Of a stretch of 64,000 nucleotides of DNA, positions 45,934 through 56,908 are shown in pieces. The translations under genes and the position numbers were made by a program. Under the pieces are notes generated by a model. That model was not told the DNA's origin. It saw nothing but the letters and a program-made list of their open reading frames with translations, and searched no databases. Position 1 is the stretch's first letter; each line of letters opens with the position of its first letter. This stretch comes from Erodium maritimum (lineage: Eukaryota > Streptophyta > Magnoliopsida > Geraniales > Geraniaceae): the NCBI GenBank assembly GCA_963921825.1, contig OY997595.1, forward strand, positions 66,495,879 through 66,559,878. The letters run 5' to 3'.

Positions 45934-48900
45934 GCTCTCTGGTTCGCATCAGGGTAACCTAGTACGACACTCTTAGGTAACTTCTCCTCCACGCTACGGG
46001 GTGGGCCTGCCACACCGGAACCCTAGACCGCCTGCCCGGGCTAACTATTACCTTGCTCTGGTGCCTAGGGTAGGCGATGTTAGGTCTAGGTTTCTGAGGT
46101 TTGCTCCCTCTCAAAACCTGGGTGGGGGGGGGATGTCTCGGTGTGCTAGGCGTACTCCACGTCCATGACGGTACGGGTCAAGTCCCAGTGCGTGTTCCGT
46201 GATGTTATGGGTGGAGGAGGAGGATGGTGGAGGTTTCGTCCACGTTTGCTCGACGAGGTTGGGCACGGAGACAGGTTCGGGTTTGGATACCCTAGAGAAA
46301 GACACTATGGCCGTAGAGAGGGGTGGTAGTGATGAAGGCGTAGGAGAGAGGCCGGCTAGGATTTTCTTTGGGTTTCTCCTACGCCTAGCCTTTTAAGGCA
46401 ACATGACCTCACAAGAGGGATAAGGGAGCGGCATGGCAGAAGACTGTATCGGAGGAGGCAACGACATGACATGACCGCTAGGAGTTGCAGCAGTAGTGTC
46501 GGCGGCGGTGTCAGCGGCAATTACAAGAATAGGGAGCTCCACAGACTAGGTCTAGTGCTAGGGTTCCTCAAGAGAAGGTCTTGATAAAAACCATAGAGAA
46601 TTACTTTGTAACGACCATACTTAATTACAAATATATCTGTAATACAAAGGAGGATTAATGCTCATACCTTTATCATTTGATTATTTCCTTGTTTTCCAGT
46701 AAAATCAAGGAAATCCAAAACAGACAATTCGCCACAGTCAACCACCTGTAATTCCTCCAGGGTTGGGCAATTGATTGTATGTTCTCTTGCGTAGACACAT
46801 TTCGCTTTTGGTAATCTATAAAGAGCGACAGTGACTAGGTTAGGAAATGTAAACGTTGTGGTTACCTGGTCCTCAACTTCTCTTATCTCTTCTAATTTCT
46901 CATCTTCATCATCACCAATAATTGCTTCCATTCCACAGATTGCTATCCTTACTGTCTTTAGTTGGTTCAACAATCTAGCCATAGAAGCTGGAAATACATA
47001 CTTGAGGCTCTCGCATTTGTTGACTGTCACTCCACTTAGATTTTGAAATATAAGACTTTTTTGCGATTCGTCCTTCAAATTAATCGTGCTTGTTAACTTG
47101 ATGGACGGAAAGATCTTCAAAATGTTTGCACAACTTGCTATTGTGATCTCTTCTAGTTTGCAAAATGAATTTACTTCATAGAGTTGTTGTTTCTGCCATA
47201 TAGTGTTGATGCTATCCAAGCCGTGGACATTCAATTTCTCCAACTTAGGAAACTGTATCTGCATCATGAAACCAAAGAGAGTCAAATGAAAATATATTCG
47301 AAATCATTATACATGTTTAATATGGGGCAAGCACTTAAAAGCTTATGTTCATAGGTGGTGGAGGCATCAAGATGTATATTAAAAAGTCAATTCATCCACA
47401 CATTTTTGATGTGAGACACCACTCTCGCACGTGGCATATCTGGGCATCGAGGGGAGGTTCAAATCCCATTCCAGCCCAAAAGCTCAAGCTGATAAGTGAA
47501 TGCATCAAGATGTATATCAAAAGAGTCAGTTCATCCACACACATTCGATGTAAGACGCACACTTTAACACTCCTCTCACTTGCGGGCCTCGTACATGACA
47601 CATTTGGGCACCGAGGAGAGGTTCATTAACAGAGGTCCAAACAAGCTCTGATACTTTGTCAAAGCCCATTTCAACCTAGATACTCAATCTGATTGGTGGA
47701 GGAATCAAAATATATATCAAGAGGTCAATTCATCCACACATTTTCGATGTAGGACAACACTTTAACAAGCTAATCTGATTATAGACACCAAGGAAAATAG
47801 AAGGTAATAGACAAAAAGAAAACCTTTTCCGTGAACAGAGATTGAATGTCAGAATCAAGTTTTTCAGTTGATTCCATCTCTTCAACTGTAGAGTAGAATC
47901 TTGTGAGGATGGGCAAATCTTTAAGCGAAAGATGGATTAATTGAGGAAAGGTGATCCTATCCATTGCTGTTTCTCCTCTTTCATCACCAATGATTGCTTT
48001 CATCGCGGAACAATGTTGAATCGTTAATGTCTGGACTTTCACAAGTTCCATAACAATGGAAGGAGTGAACAAATACTTCAGGTTGTCACAATTTGTAACG
48101 GTTAATGTTGTTAAGTTGCAACATGCATTCCCTCCAAGTTGACGGCTCCATATCTTTGTTAAATTAGAGATTTTAGACAGTTCTAATTCCTCTAGTTTAG
48201 GAAATGAAACCTGCAAAGATCATCAATAGCAACATTTAGCCAAAAACCAAATACATGTTTTAATCATTTCCATCACTTTAACTATAAGAAGTCATCCTCA
48301 ATTCTAATACTTGAGGACAGCTTAGCATATAGCATCTCATTATAGTTTTTTTTATCAGTAAAAATAACAGTTTTTATTCCACCCCTGACCTATAATGTCA
48401 AAACAGATGTACAGAAAAAAGAAGAGAAAGAGCTAACAGAAGTCACTAAAAGACTATCAAAGAGAAAAGCGTCAGAATCAAAACAAATGGCAATATAAAA
48501 AACAGACGATCCTCGACATCAAGTAGTATCTCATTATAGCTAAGAAACCTCTTGATACAGAGAAAAAGGCAAACCACAAGGTGTATGAAGGTTACCTCCT
48601 CAAAAAGCGGAACAGAAAATGCAGACTCGTCTTCCTCTACAATGATTTCGGTAGAATCCATCACACTCGTCAGTAACTTTTGCCTCCTTTTTACCATTGG
48701 AATATCCCCATCGTTCAAGAAGGTCATGAACTTTGGAAGACAATGTAATGCTAATTTCCGTAATTGAGCAAGCTCTATCTTCTCTGTCAGGACACCACTT
48801 GTATGGTTAGCATCATCATCTTCTTCCTTTATCTTCTTGGCCACAATTTCCTCCAATATGTCGCAGCTAGAAACTCCGATTTCTTGAAGGCATGGAAGAG

Positions 48901-51502
48901 CTATGATGGTGAAAAAGGAAAACAAGCTCTCCAGTCGATTACAGTCTTGCACCTTAACAATTGTTAAATTGCAAAATGAACCTTCCATCAACCAAGCATT
49001 GCATATTTTCTCTACCTTACTCAGACCACTCAGGTGCAATGACTCCAATGCAGGAAAGGAGGCTTTGTGTTGGTTGTCCTCCGCATTTACAATGTACCGC
49101 ATCTCAGAATCTTTTATGATGCAAAGATGCTTCAATTCCTGAAAGCCGTCCTCGTTGAGTTCTGGAATAACATTATTAATGCCCTTTATCTCTCCTAGAC
49201 ACAAGCATTCCGTTCCCTTCAGCAAGGTATTAACCACATGCTGCATATAATTAATGTTGTTAGTGCCAAGTTGAAGAGCGATAATTGTTTTGATTTTCAA
49301 CCTTCTAAACCACCTCCGAAGCGATGGACCCCACATATTTCCAATAATTATTTCATATCTCTTCAAGTTTTTGAAGTTTAGATCTTGTACAAGAAGTTTG
49401 GCATCTTGAAGTTCTACTTTCAAACAGCTTAGATTAAGCAAACATTTCAGCTCCACAAAACTGACATTACTTCTTCCACTGCTGTTGATGCTTTCTCCAT
49501 ATTTCCATCTAATAAAACTCTCACTCATTTGCAATACTTCTAATTGGGAAAGACCTGATATCAAACCTGAGGGAACTACTGTGAGTTGGGAGCAACTGGT
49601 CAGATCTAACAGCTTTAACTCAGATAGTTGAACCAAACTACTTGGCAACTCTTGAATAGTAGAGCCAATCAAGCTCAGAACTTGAAGTTTCTTCAACTCT
49701 CCAACTATAGATATATCTTGTAACTCTTCGCAATAATCCAAGTGCAATGATTGGAGACTTTTCAGGAAGCAAAGAGTTGAAGGCAAAGTTGGGAAACACA
49801 ATGCAGACATGTCTAACACTTTAAGTTTGCTAGTTCTCTCAAAAAAAGTGTCCGGAATTGTTGGCTTTGATTCCATTGGAAATGCACTCAAGATCAACAA
49901 CTCAAGTGAAGGACATTCCAACCGTTGAGGAAAGCAGGGGAGTTTGTGACAGTCTAGGAAAACCATTGCAGTGCACTTGTTAAGCACATCATTCTTGGGC
50001 CACCTAGATAGATCATTATCATTATATCCAGCTGAAAATGCATTAAGATCCTTCCTTGCTATTGAAAGAGCAACGTCTCTTACAACATCGTGTATTCTGA
50101 TGCGGTCAGTGGCATGGTCATCAAGCAACAAGCAAGATTCCTTGAGGTCAATGATAAATCTATGCAGTCTATTTGTTGCACCTTCCACAGTCACTATTGC
50201 ATCTTCACCAAACAAATCCCAACCCAAACTGTATTTCAGTATGTCTTGAAACGAAGCTTGACCCTGCAATAGGCCACAAAGGAGGAACAACCGTTTGTGT
50301 GGTTCATTTAAGTATTTGTAACTGATGGACTCAATGGGAGAATTAATGATATCATGCATATTTTGGTCGTTCATCTCTCTGAGTTGTGTCAAAGCATCAT
50401 TCCATGCATCTAAGTGTGGTCGCTTTGCTAGAGATGCTGCAACCGTGACAATCAAAACTGGCAAGCCTGCGCATCTTTTAGCCACTTCTTTTCCAACAGA
50501 AAGATATTTGGGATCTTTAACAATATGTATAACCTTCTTCTCAAACAACCTCCAGGCTTCATCTTCCTTTAGATCTCCAAGAACGTACTCCTTGCTGGTA
50601 CCCATTGAATATAATTTACTAAGATTTCGCGAGGTGAGTAGAACCTTGCAACCGATATGCTCCACACCAAAAGGAATTCCCACTTGTATTAAATCTAGCT
50701 TTGTCCACAAATCATCTAAAATCACAAGAACTTTCTTCCCCTTCAACCTCTCGTGTATGCGGCTAGCCTTTTCTGCTACACTGGACTCCTCGAGTTTCAG
50801 ATCTAACATGCTTGCAATTTGACCTTGAATTTCTTTCATGTCTACTTTTTTGGTTACTGATGCCATAACAACTTCCTCAAAAATATTCTCTTTTGTAACT
50901 TGTGATGCAATTTGTTTGGCAAGTGTAGTCTTCCCCATGCCGCCAAGACCATACACTCCAACACAGTTCATAGTTTCATCTTGCAACGTCTTTATGATAT
51001 CTTCCAAAACTGGCTTTCTAGAATCAAATGTAAAGAAATCCTCTGTAGACAGTGCGCTTTCCTTTCCCAGCCCAATAGCACGGTTTGAAACTTCTCTGAT
51101 TTCACTAGCTTCTCTTATGGCATCTACTATCTCTGTCTCTTTCCTGCAAGCTCTTTTGCTGAACTGATAGCGCGAAACTAGATTCGGACACAACCCCATC
51201 AAACACCTCTTTTTCCCCTTCTCTTCATAATCTTTTATAATTTGCATTGCGTCGGTACTGATCTTATCGGTCTCATTCTGCCAGCCCTTGACACGATCTT
51301 TTATCTTGTGTACGTTTTTTACACCTATAGCAACAGCTTGGCGCTTGTCAGCTCTTTCTTTATCAAGCTTCTCAACTTTTGTTTGGAGTTTAGCAATATT
51401 CTTCTTGTAGTTCCAAATGTAACCCAAATGCTTTCCAACGGTACCAACACAAGGCTCAACAATGGTCCGTGCTATGGCAGTTACTACGACTGTTTCTGGC
51501 AT
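41762..51502 (-). CDS. CC-NB-LRR disease resistance protein (At4g27190/RPS2-like), seven exons
   Basis: Coding exons on the minus strand: 48596-51502, 47824-48210, 46668-47258, 43330-44253, 42983-43252, 42300-42395 and 41762-42211. All introns are phase 0 with GT...AG ends; the total is 5,625 bases, about 1,874 residues. Such proteins sense pathogen effectors in the cytosol or at membranes and trigger hypersensitive defence. Visible parts: coiled coil (about 30-75), P-loop GLGGMGKTT (185-193), kinase-2 KVLVILDDLW (257-266), RNBS-B KVLLTSR (286-292), GLPL-type CAGLPVLIV (344-352) and IHDVV (470-474) in place of MHDVV. LRRs run from about 540 to 1600, then there is a non-LRR tail of about 270 residues with a coiled coil. 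The start is the Met of MPETVVVTAI; the longer open frame to 51574 runs into leader sequence. The second donor (GTTTTC) is weak. A Gypsy nest begins about 195 bp upstream. No stop or shift is seen inside the model. Confidence 0.85.
42300..42395 (-). CDS. NLR exon 6: small tail exon
   Basis: 32 codons between TTTACAG and GTACAT, reading ELGNKVFAVCENGTTGPRKE and so on in phase 0. Confidence 0.6.
42421..42729 (+). mobile_element. Copia-like LTR fragment with inverted termini, in NLR intron 5
   Basis: 42421-42675 runs TGTTGAGATA...TTCTACA and is followed by TTGTATCAGAGCCTGGC, close to an initiator-Met primer-binding site, then an ATGACC. A TATA-like CTATATAAGG lies at about 42596. This is the look of a short Ty1/Copia-type LTR plus leader. 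A perfect 17-bp inverted copy of the LTR start, CACAAAATATCTCAACA, lies at 42713-42729. No second LTR was found; it is a fossil fragment. Confidence 0.6.
42983..43252 (-). CDS. NLR exon 5: C-terminal tail, charged linker
   Basis: 90 codons using acceptor TTAAG|GAG, which keeps phase 0. It is Ser- and Lys-rich (CDKSKGKEVVVSEQ) and ends NEFIDLATQV before GTATGT. The acceptor is chosen because the alternative AG upstream reads into an early stop. Confidence 0.65.
43330..44253 (-). CDS. NLR exon 4: LRR
   Basis: 308 codons from acceptor CTTTCAG, starting AISKMKCLGMRSKELSTLLG. LRRs include LKILHVTECPRLINLVPS, LKRLSISGCEMIEEIIGG and LEVVEVIDCPNMKTFCGG. A Ser/Glu/Asp-rich insert lies between two repeats, and a short duplicated RRVYLTDRRPQLKTVYLTD occurs near the end. 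Donor AGG|GTATGT. Confidence 0.88.
44436..45518 (-). mobile_element. retroposon family A, copy 2, in NLR intron 3
   Basis: A GC-rich insert with an A-rich tail on the minus strand (T-run at 44439-44448), flanked by a perfect 14-bp duplication TTATACTATATGTA at 44422-44435 and 45519-45532. Its 3' half is alignable with the copy at 5861-6741. A frame at 44402-44749 and another opening MSVRFSPQQPFHRASLSRPS (45300-45500) show no known domain. Confidence 0.8.
45580..46600. mobile_element. GC-rich retroposon-like insert in NLR intron 3
   Basis: It resembles the retroposon families in composition and in its short Pro/Ser-rich frames (45646-45957 plus, 46199-46396 plus), and lies next to family A copy 2. 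The A-run at about 45580-45592 and the missing tail on the right leave orientation and borders open. It contains the G30 tract. Confidence 0.4.
45905..45934. repeat. homopolymer of 30 G
   Basis: Thirty consecutive G residues, in the coding direction of a retroposon-like frame. Length is likely to vary between reads and individuals. Confidence 0.85.
46668..47258 (-). CDS. NLR exon 3: LRR
   Basis: 197 codons from acceptor GATGCAG, starting IQFPKLEKLNVHGLDSINTI, with a second repeat GVTVNKCESLKYVFPASMAR. It ends ATAAAG|GTATGA. Confidence 0.85.
47343..47767 (-). mobile_element. TRIM-like short LTR element remnant in NLR intron 2
   Basis: On the minus strand an about 111-bp LTR (47657-47767) runs TGTTAAAGTGTTGTCC...GGGCTTTGACA and is followed by AAGTATCAGAGCTTG, close to an initiator-Met primer-binding site. 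A second, similar repeat ends at 47570, and a third partial one lies at 47380-47420; all contain GTGTGGATGAA(T/C)TGAC. Such sizes are typical of TRIM elements, which lack coding capacity. Old and degenerate. Confidence 0.6.
47824..48210 (-). CDS. NLR exon 2: LRR
   Basis: 129 codons, acceptor TTTGCAG at 48211. It starts VSFPKLEELELSKISNLTKI and contains LTTLTVTNCDNLKYLF, the LRR pattern (SFPKLEEL...L..L.V..C..L) of this NLR class. The donor GTTTTC is weak and the exact 3' end is less certain. Confidence 0.8.
48340..48540 (-). mobile_element. possible retroposon tail in NLR intron 1
   Basis: A T-run followed by ATCAGTAAAAATAACAGTTT and GGGTGG-poor, A-rich DNA resembles the minus-strand LINE tails elsewhere in this window. 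No boundary duplication was seen. Confidence 0.35.
48596..51502 (-). CDS. NLR exon 1: CC, NB-ARC and first LRRs
   Basis: 969 codons holding the coiled coil, the whole NB-ARC and about 430 residues of LRR. It ends at GAGGAG|GTAACC. Confidence 0.93.
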
Positions 51503-51697
51503 TTTGTATTTGTATTTTTCCCTACACAACAAACAAAAATGAAGAAAATAGTGAAAAAGAATGGAAAACATCATTACTTTTTTTTGTCAAGTACCATTTT
51601 TGTCTAACCGTTTTTAATATTTATCCGACCTATAGTCTTACTTAATCTGGGTTATACGACTAGCAAAGTCACCTTGAAAGCAAGTCGTCACTCTTTG
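51503..51697 (-). promoter_or_regulatory. remaining 5' flank or leader of the NLR gene
   Basis: Only about 195 bases separate the NLR start codon from the Gypsy nest. They include a possible acceptor TTGTGTAG|GG about 20 bases before the ATG, hinting at an intron in the leader. No clear TATA box was identified. Confidence 0.4.
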
Positions 51698-52173
51698 TGA
51701 TGTAGTCCAAATTAAGGACATATTGGTGCAACGATTGGAAAACCGAAAAGGCGACAGTGGCCGAATCCGACAAAACCTTAGCATTTTTCTACTCGAAACG
51801 GCTCCCAAGAAAAACTCATGGCTTTTACATGAACAATGATGTTTTTTGGCCATCTGAAATCATCCGCAGGGGTAAATTCGTACAGTTAAAGTCATATGTT
51901 TATTTCCTCTTTGTTTTACGATTTGAGATCTCCTTTATTCATATTAACGATTTGGGATTTAGTTTTCTTATTGTATTTGGACTTTGGCTTGAGATTTCCT
52001 TATTCTGATAGGTTTTTGGGGGTTATATAAGCACATTAGGATTTGATTATAAGTAGAATTTTAGAATTTATAAAACAAAAACGAGTTTAAAACTCATACT
52101 ATCTTGTACGGTATTCATTGTGAATCAACGAATTTTATAAAGAACTCCGTCTCCGCTACACGCTCTACATTCA
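51698..52173 (+). repeat. 5' LTR of the Gypsy element
   Basis: 476 bp; matches the 3' LTR along its length, with shared blocks AACCTTAGCATTTT, AAAAACTCATGGCTTTT and TTATAAAACAAAAACGAGTT. A primer-binding-site remnant (CAGAGCC) follows. Confidence 0.88.
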
Positions 52174-52430
52174 GAGCCTATCCATTCCAGGAAGATGCCT
52201 CCCCGCATGCAAGATCGCCTAGCCGCAAATGGTGTCGATGTTGATGAGGAGATTACTATTTTTCTTTGATAAGCTCGAAAAATTATTAGAGACAGCCTGG
52301 ATTCAAGAAGAACCAAGGTAAGAACCAACGATTACAGAGGGGCTCAACCAGGGGGAGCCAAAGGCTAAAAATTTGCCTAACCCGAAAAGAAACAGGAAAC
52401 AAGAAAACAGACAAAGAAAAGAAAACTCCA

Positions 52431-53648
52431 CTAAACACGAGTCGATGCTTCCTTCTTAGCAGCCAACTCACGAATTTGCATCCATGCGTCGGATCCCTGA
52501 GATGAAGCTACTACTTGAGAATTTCCTTGTCCCGGTCGCCCTTGTTCAACCTGGTTCCAAATATTGTCAGGACGAACAAATCTTTCCCGATCAGAGATTT
52601 TTGGCTTACACGTCAAGGTATAAACATCCGTTAAATGCCTAGGTGGATGACTCACTCGCTTCGTAAGTGAATCTTTCCACGGAGATGGCACCCGCGTTTC
52701 AATCGAAATAGAACTTGGAACGTCCAAGTGCAACTAAGGAGCAGAACCAGACTGAGTTGGGCCCACAACAAGCCCAGCCGCAAGCCCTTCCCCAATTGAA
52801 TGATTCTGAGACAAGGCTGAATCTAATCCCACTAATTCAGAAACTTGGGCCGGCTTGAGCCCAAGCCCAACTGAATCACTAGCGAGACCAGATGCAAAGC
52901 CATCGTCTTCAACGCAATCTCCGGAGCAGTCGCGATTTCCATCGTCAACGTGATCTCTGGAATCACATGCGCGATTTCCACAGTTGCGATCGTCAACGCA
53001 ATCTCCGGAATCACAGGCGCGATTTCCAGCAACAAGATCGATATCCCCAGCACAAACGCAATCAACGGATACGCAAAGATTCTCATCCGAAAGTGAAGTT
53101 ACGTGTGCCTCGGTGTCACCGTGTACGGGCAACTCCTGCGCGACTCCGGCCGTAGACAACCCTACAGTTCCTTTCACCTGCGAGCACAAGACATCCAAAG
53201 CCTCATGAACCGTCGAAGGAACAAGCTCAACAAACTTGCTCTGTTTCTGATCACCAAAACAGGGGCAGTCTCCTGCCTTGTGGGGACTGAGGGAATGTCC
53301 AAAATTGATCGTCGACGCCACGCCGCAGCAACGAAAAGAACGTAACCATCAATCTTAAAACCATTCATGACCTCGATCGCCTTAGCCGCTGCACCCTTTG
53401 AATCGAAACGGATAAAACCAAAGTAGCGATGACTTCGACTCGATCGCTTAGGAACATTTATGGATACAATCGTGCCAAAGGGACTAAAGACGTTTCGAGT
53501 CCATTCTTCTGACGATTCGAAAGGTAGCCAATTGACGAAAATCTCGTCCTCTTGTTCTATAAACCTAGCCCGAGTCCGACGGACAGCTGATGAGGCAAGC
53601 GGATGCTTCTCACCGGATTGCATTTCTACACCAGCTCGAGGAACTAAA
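52431..53648 (-). pseudogene. retroposon ORF1, RRM and C-terminal part
   Basis: Frames 53174-53758, 52734-53321 and 52431-52733 follow each other on the minus strand. The RRM is clear: FVNWLPFESSEEWTRNVFSP, GTIVSINVPKRS, RYFGFIRFDSKGAAAKAIEV, then GYVLFVAAA. Downstream, RNACDSGDCVDDRNCGNRAC-type repeats are visible. The change of frame after the RRM makes it a relic, unless the sequence has an error there. Confidence 0.7.
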
Positions 53649-56598
53649 TGTAAGAACCACTCCCGGTCGAACCGGTGACTTTTAAGACAAGTTTGACTTT
53701 CTACGGGAAAAGTCAACCGATGACTCGGAAGGTCATTCGGGGCTTTTCCGGGGCCCAAAATGCTTAGCCATCATCGCGGTTGGCTTAATTGGGTCGTTTC
53801 CTTTCGTTTGAGTATAATATTGAAGGAAGTCAAATTTGGACTTTATATCGACTAAAACAATATTAATTATTGTGCTGAAAATTATTTTGTAAAGCTAGAG
53901 GACCTACTTGGACACTTGTCCCTATTTGGTTAGAAGAGAGAAAAGGGAGTGGTCTTGGACCACTATACCCTCCTAAAAGCCCCTAAAAGGGAAAATATCT
54001 AAATGGATTTTAGTCATTAACCAACTCTAGGTCTTATATGGAATTGGAAGACCAAAATCATTTCATTTTGTGTGTTGTAGCCGAAATTTGAGAGAGAAAG
54101 GGAGAGGAGTAAGAACAAAGGTGTCTTGAAGAAGAAGAAAGGGAAAAGGGAGCTCCTTGATCCAAGTTGTTCATCATTCCTTCTCCAAAACCCTCCCACC
54201 TTCATCTCCTCATCATCCTAGAGGTATGTGTATCCTCAACTTTCAATTCCAAGCACTTTCATCTCTTGGGTTTTCCTTGGGTTTGAATGATGTTATTGGG
54301 TTTTGGTTGGATTAGTGTTGGATGATATTGTTGAAGAGTATTTGATGGTGTTGGATGTAAATCCTTGAGTTTTGTTTAGTATTGATTTGGTTTATGATTT
54401 GGAAAATCCTTGGAAAGGTGTGGGTTTGTTGATTCCTACCATGAGTACAGGAGTATTGGAGGTATTTGACTGTTTTGGGAACTTGAGATGGTTGAAAATG
54501 GAGTTTGGTAGTGGATTTTCGGAGAAAGGGAGCTGGAGGTTGAAGAAGGGCGAAACTGCCCTGGAGCGCCACGGATCCATGACGGATTCCGTGACGGCAC
54601 GCGTCACGGCTCTGTGACGTCATCTGTAAGGGGTGGTGTCACGGCTCCGTGACCGTGTCCGTGGCTGACCAGTTTTGGTGTATTTTGAGGGTTTTCCACC
54701 GTTTTCGATCTTTGTTTGGAGCTGAACTTTTGGGAAGGTTTTGGGGACTTTACTTGCTGTTAAGTGGAGTCTAATTAGAGTTTGTTTTGTGTTCAAAGAC
54801 CTTGGGACCGAACTTGAAGAACGAAGACCACGCCGGGACCCGTGTGAAGAACGGAGTTGTGACTACCGAGCTTGACAACAGAGTTTTAGAGGAAGACCGC
54901 GAGGTAGGGAAAGTCTTAATTTCTTATTTAATGCTTAGTATGCCTATTAGGTTAATAAAATTGGAAAGGTCTTGGAATTGCATATAGGATGCGAATAACT
55001 AGAATAATCGTATTTCAATTACTAATAAATGGATGAGTCTAGTATACATGCTTAGGATGAAGATGACTAGTGTAACTCGCTTTCAATACTTGGGAATTGA
55101 TTTACTGGTAGAGAGGCTGTGTTGAGCTCTCGGATTAGTTGTGTGCTAGGTTCACATGCTTGGTTGCTAGTTATTAGGATAAACTAAGAGTCTAATGAAA
55201 CTAGTTAGCTTGTATGATTGAATGCTTAATTGATCGTTCGCATGATTGTTTGATTGGTTGAATGTTTACTTGCTTGGTTGAGTGGTTACATGTTGAATTA
55301 CTTATTGATTGAACGGATGATCGAGTATGACTGGTTGTGCCACGGGGTACAATCAGGTGATCGATGTACCGTTGGTTCGTGACAGGTAAGTATACGGTAA
55401 GTGTGGAGTGTTATTGGATGTCTTTGTTGTGATAAAAGTGTGATTTGAGAAGTGTTCATTAATGGATGAATTATAGTGCATTTTCCTTATTTTTATTCTT
55501 GAAATGTTTAGTTGTTCGGTTCGGTACTACACCGGGGGGGTAATCCAGTGCCGTTGTGGTGGTTGGAGTTTGACAGATACTATGAGATATTGGGTGAGTT
55601 TTGGAGCCTGATGGCATTGGTTATTGAATATTGTAAGAATTGATTATTGGAGCCTGAGGGCATTGGTTACTGGATATTATGAGGATTGATTATTGGAGCC
55701 TGAGGGCATTGGTTACTGGATATTATGAGGATTGATTATTGGAGCCTGAGGGCATTGGTTATTGGACCATGTGGGGCAATTGGATGGATTACTTCGTGAG
55801 AGATGGTTACTATAGTTTCACCCAAGTGTATGCGTCCTACGGGAGCACTACCTTGGTTCCCTATGACATATGGTCCTTTGGAGGCATTTCCGAGAATTCC
55901 GATGATAAGCGCCCATTTGGGATTGTTTCCGGTGCCCCGACGCATGTGCCTCCTTTGGACCGAGGGAAAATCTGATATGATATAGGTACTCAGGTGGATC
56001 GGAATTATGGGAACCGATGTGATCCCGGAATCTATCCATGGATCGGAGGCTTGAGAAAGCAAGTGGTTGGCGTGATATAAATTACTCCCATTTTTACTCA
56101 TATTGAATCGTTATAGTACTTTTTATGAAATCCTTTAAGTTACTGTTATCTTTAAGAGTACGATACTATTGTGATCTATTCTATTCATTAGTATTTCATT
56201 GTTAATCGTATTGATTCGTTATTTATGTTATCTGTTTAAGCAGTTTAAGTAGTGATCTAAAGGTGGAGTTGTTAAGATTTTTCCTACTGAGCGTAAGCTC
56301 ACCCCTTTGTTTCTCTTATTGTTTTTACAGGAGTACCTGATGTCTAGAGAGTTCGAGGCTTGGGAGCTTCAGTTTGTCTTGGGGTTTATCATAGACTTGT
56401 GTTGGTCTTTTGTACTAAACACTTTATACCTTACTCTTTATGTTGAGCTGTGACTCATTGGAGATTTTGAACTATTTACTGTTGATTTGAGGAAGTTTAT
56501 TCGATATTTTAAAGGTTTATGTTATTTATTCACCGCTTTTCTATTATTAATTTTAGTCACGTCTCGAGTCCGGTCAAAACCGGATTTGGGGCGTGACA
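53649..56598 (+). mobile_element. long Gypsy-type solo LTR, copy F
   Basis: Starts TGTAAGAACCACTCCCGGTC, ends GGATTTGGGGCGTGACA, and is flanked by a perfect CTAAA duplication at 53644-53648 and 56599-56603. The length is 2,950 bp. It shows the CGTGACG palindrome array with TGACGTCA (54560-54670), the GAAGACCACGCCGGGACC / TGAAGAACGGAGT block (54820-54860), tandem GAGCCTGAGGGCATTGGTTA units (55600-55770) and the CTACTGAGCGTAAGCTCACC block (56283). It is the innermost layer of the nest. Confidence 0.92.
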
Positions 56599-56603
56599 CT
56601 AAA

Positions 56604-56908
56604 GCTCCTAATTCCATATGAGCAGAATCAGAAGGATTGGTACCTTGCGCAGGAACACCGGTCGAACGTCTACGCCTCCTTTTGGGATGACGAACAGGAA
56701 CAGGATCCGTGACAGGATCAACCTTTTCCTTCTCTTTTGTCGAACCTTTGTGTGCCTGCTTCTTCTTTGAAGCCCCTGACTTCAACGAGATCTCTGAGAT
56801 GGTTAGAACATGGTTCAAGACCAGCACAATAGACCCAAGAGTCGCAGTCACCTCCGCCAAAAGACTAGAACTCCGACGGTGGTGCGAAGTCGGGAGAGAG
56901 GGACTCAT
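56604..56908 (-). pseudogene. retroposon ORF1, N-terminal part
   Basis: Opens MSPSLPTSHHRRSSSLLAEV, has a Lys-rich segment and the basic run RHPKRRRRRS, and reaches LTR F at SAHMELGALV. This is the start of the ORF that continues left of LTR F. Confidence 0.65.
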
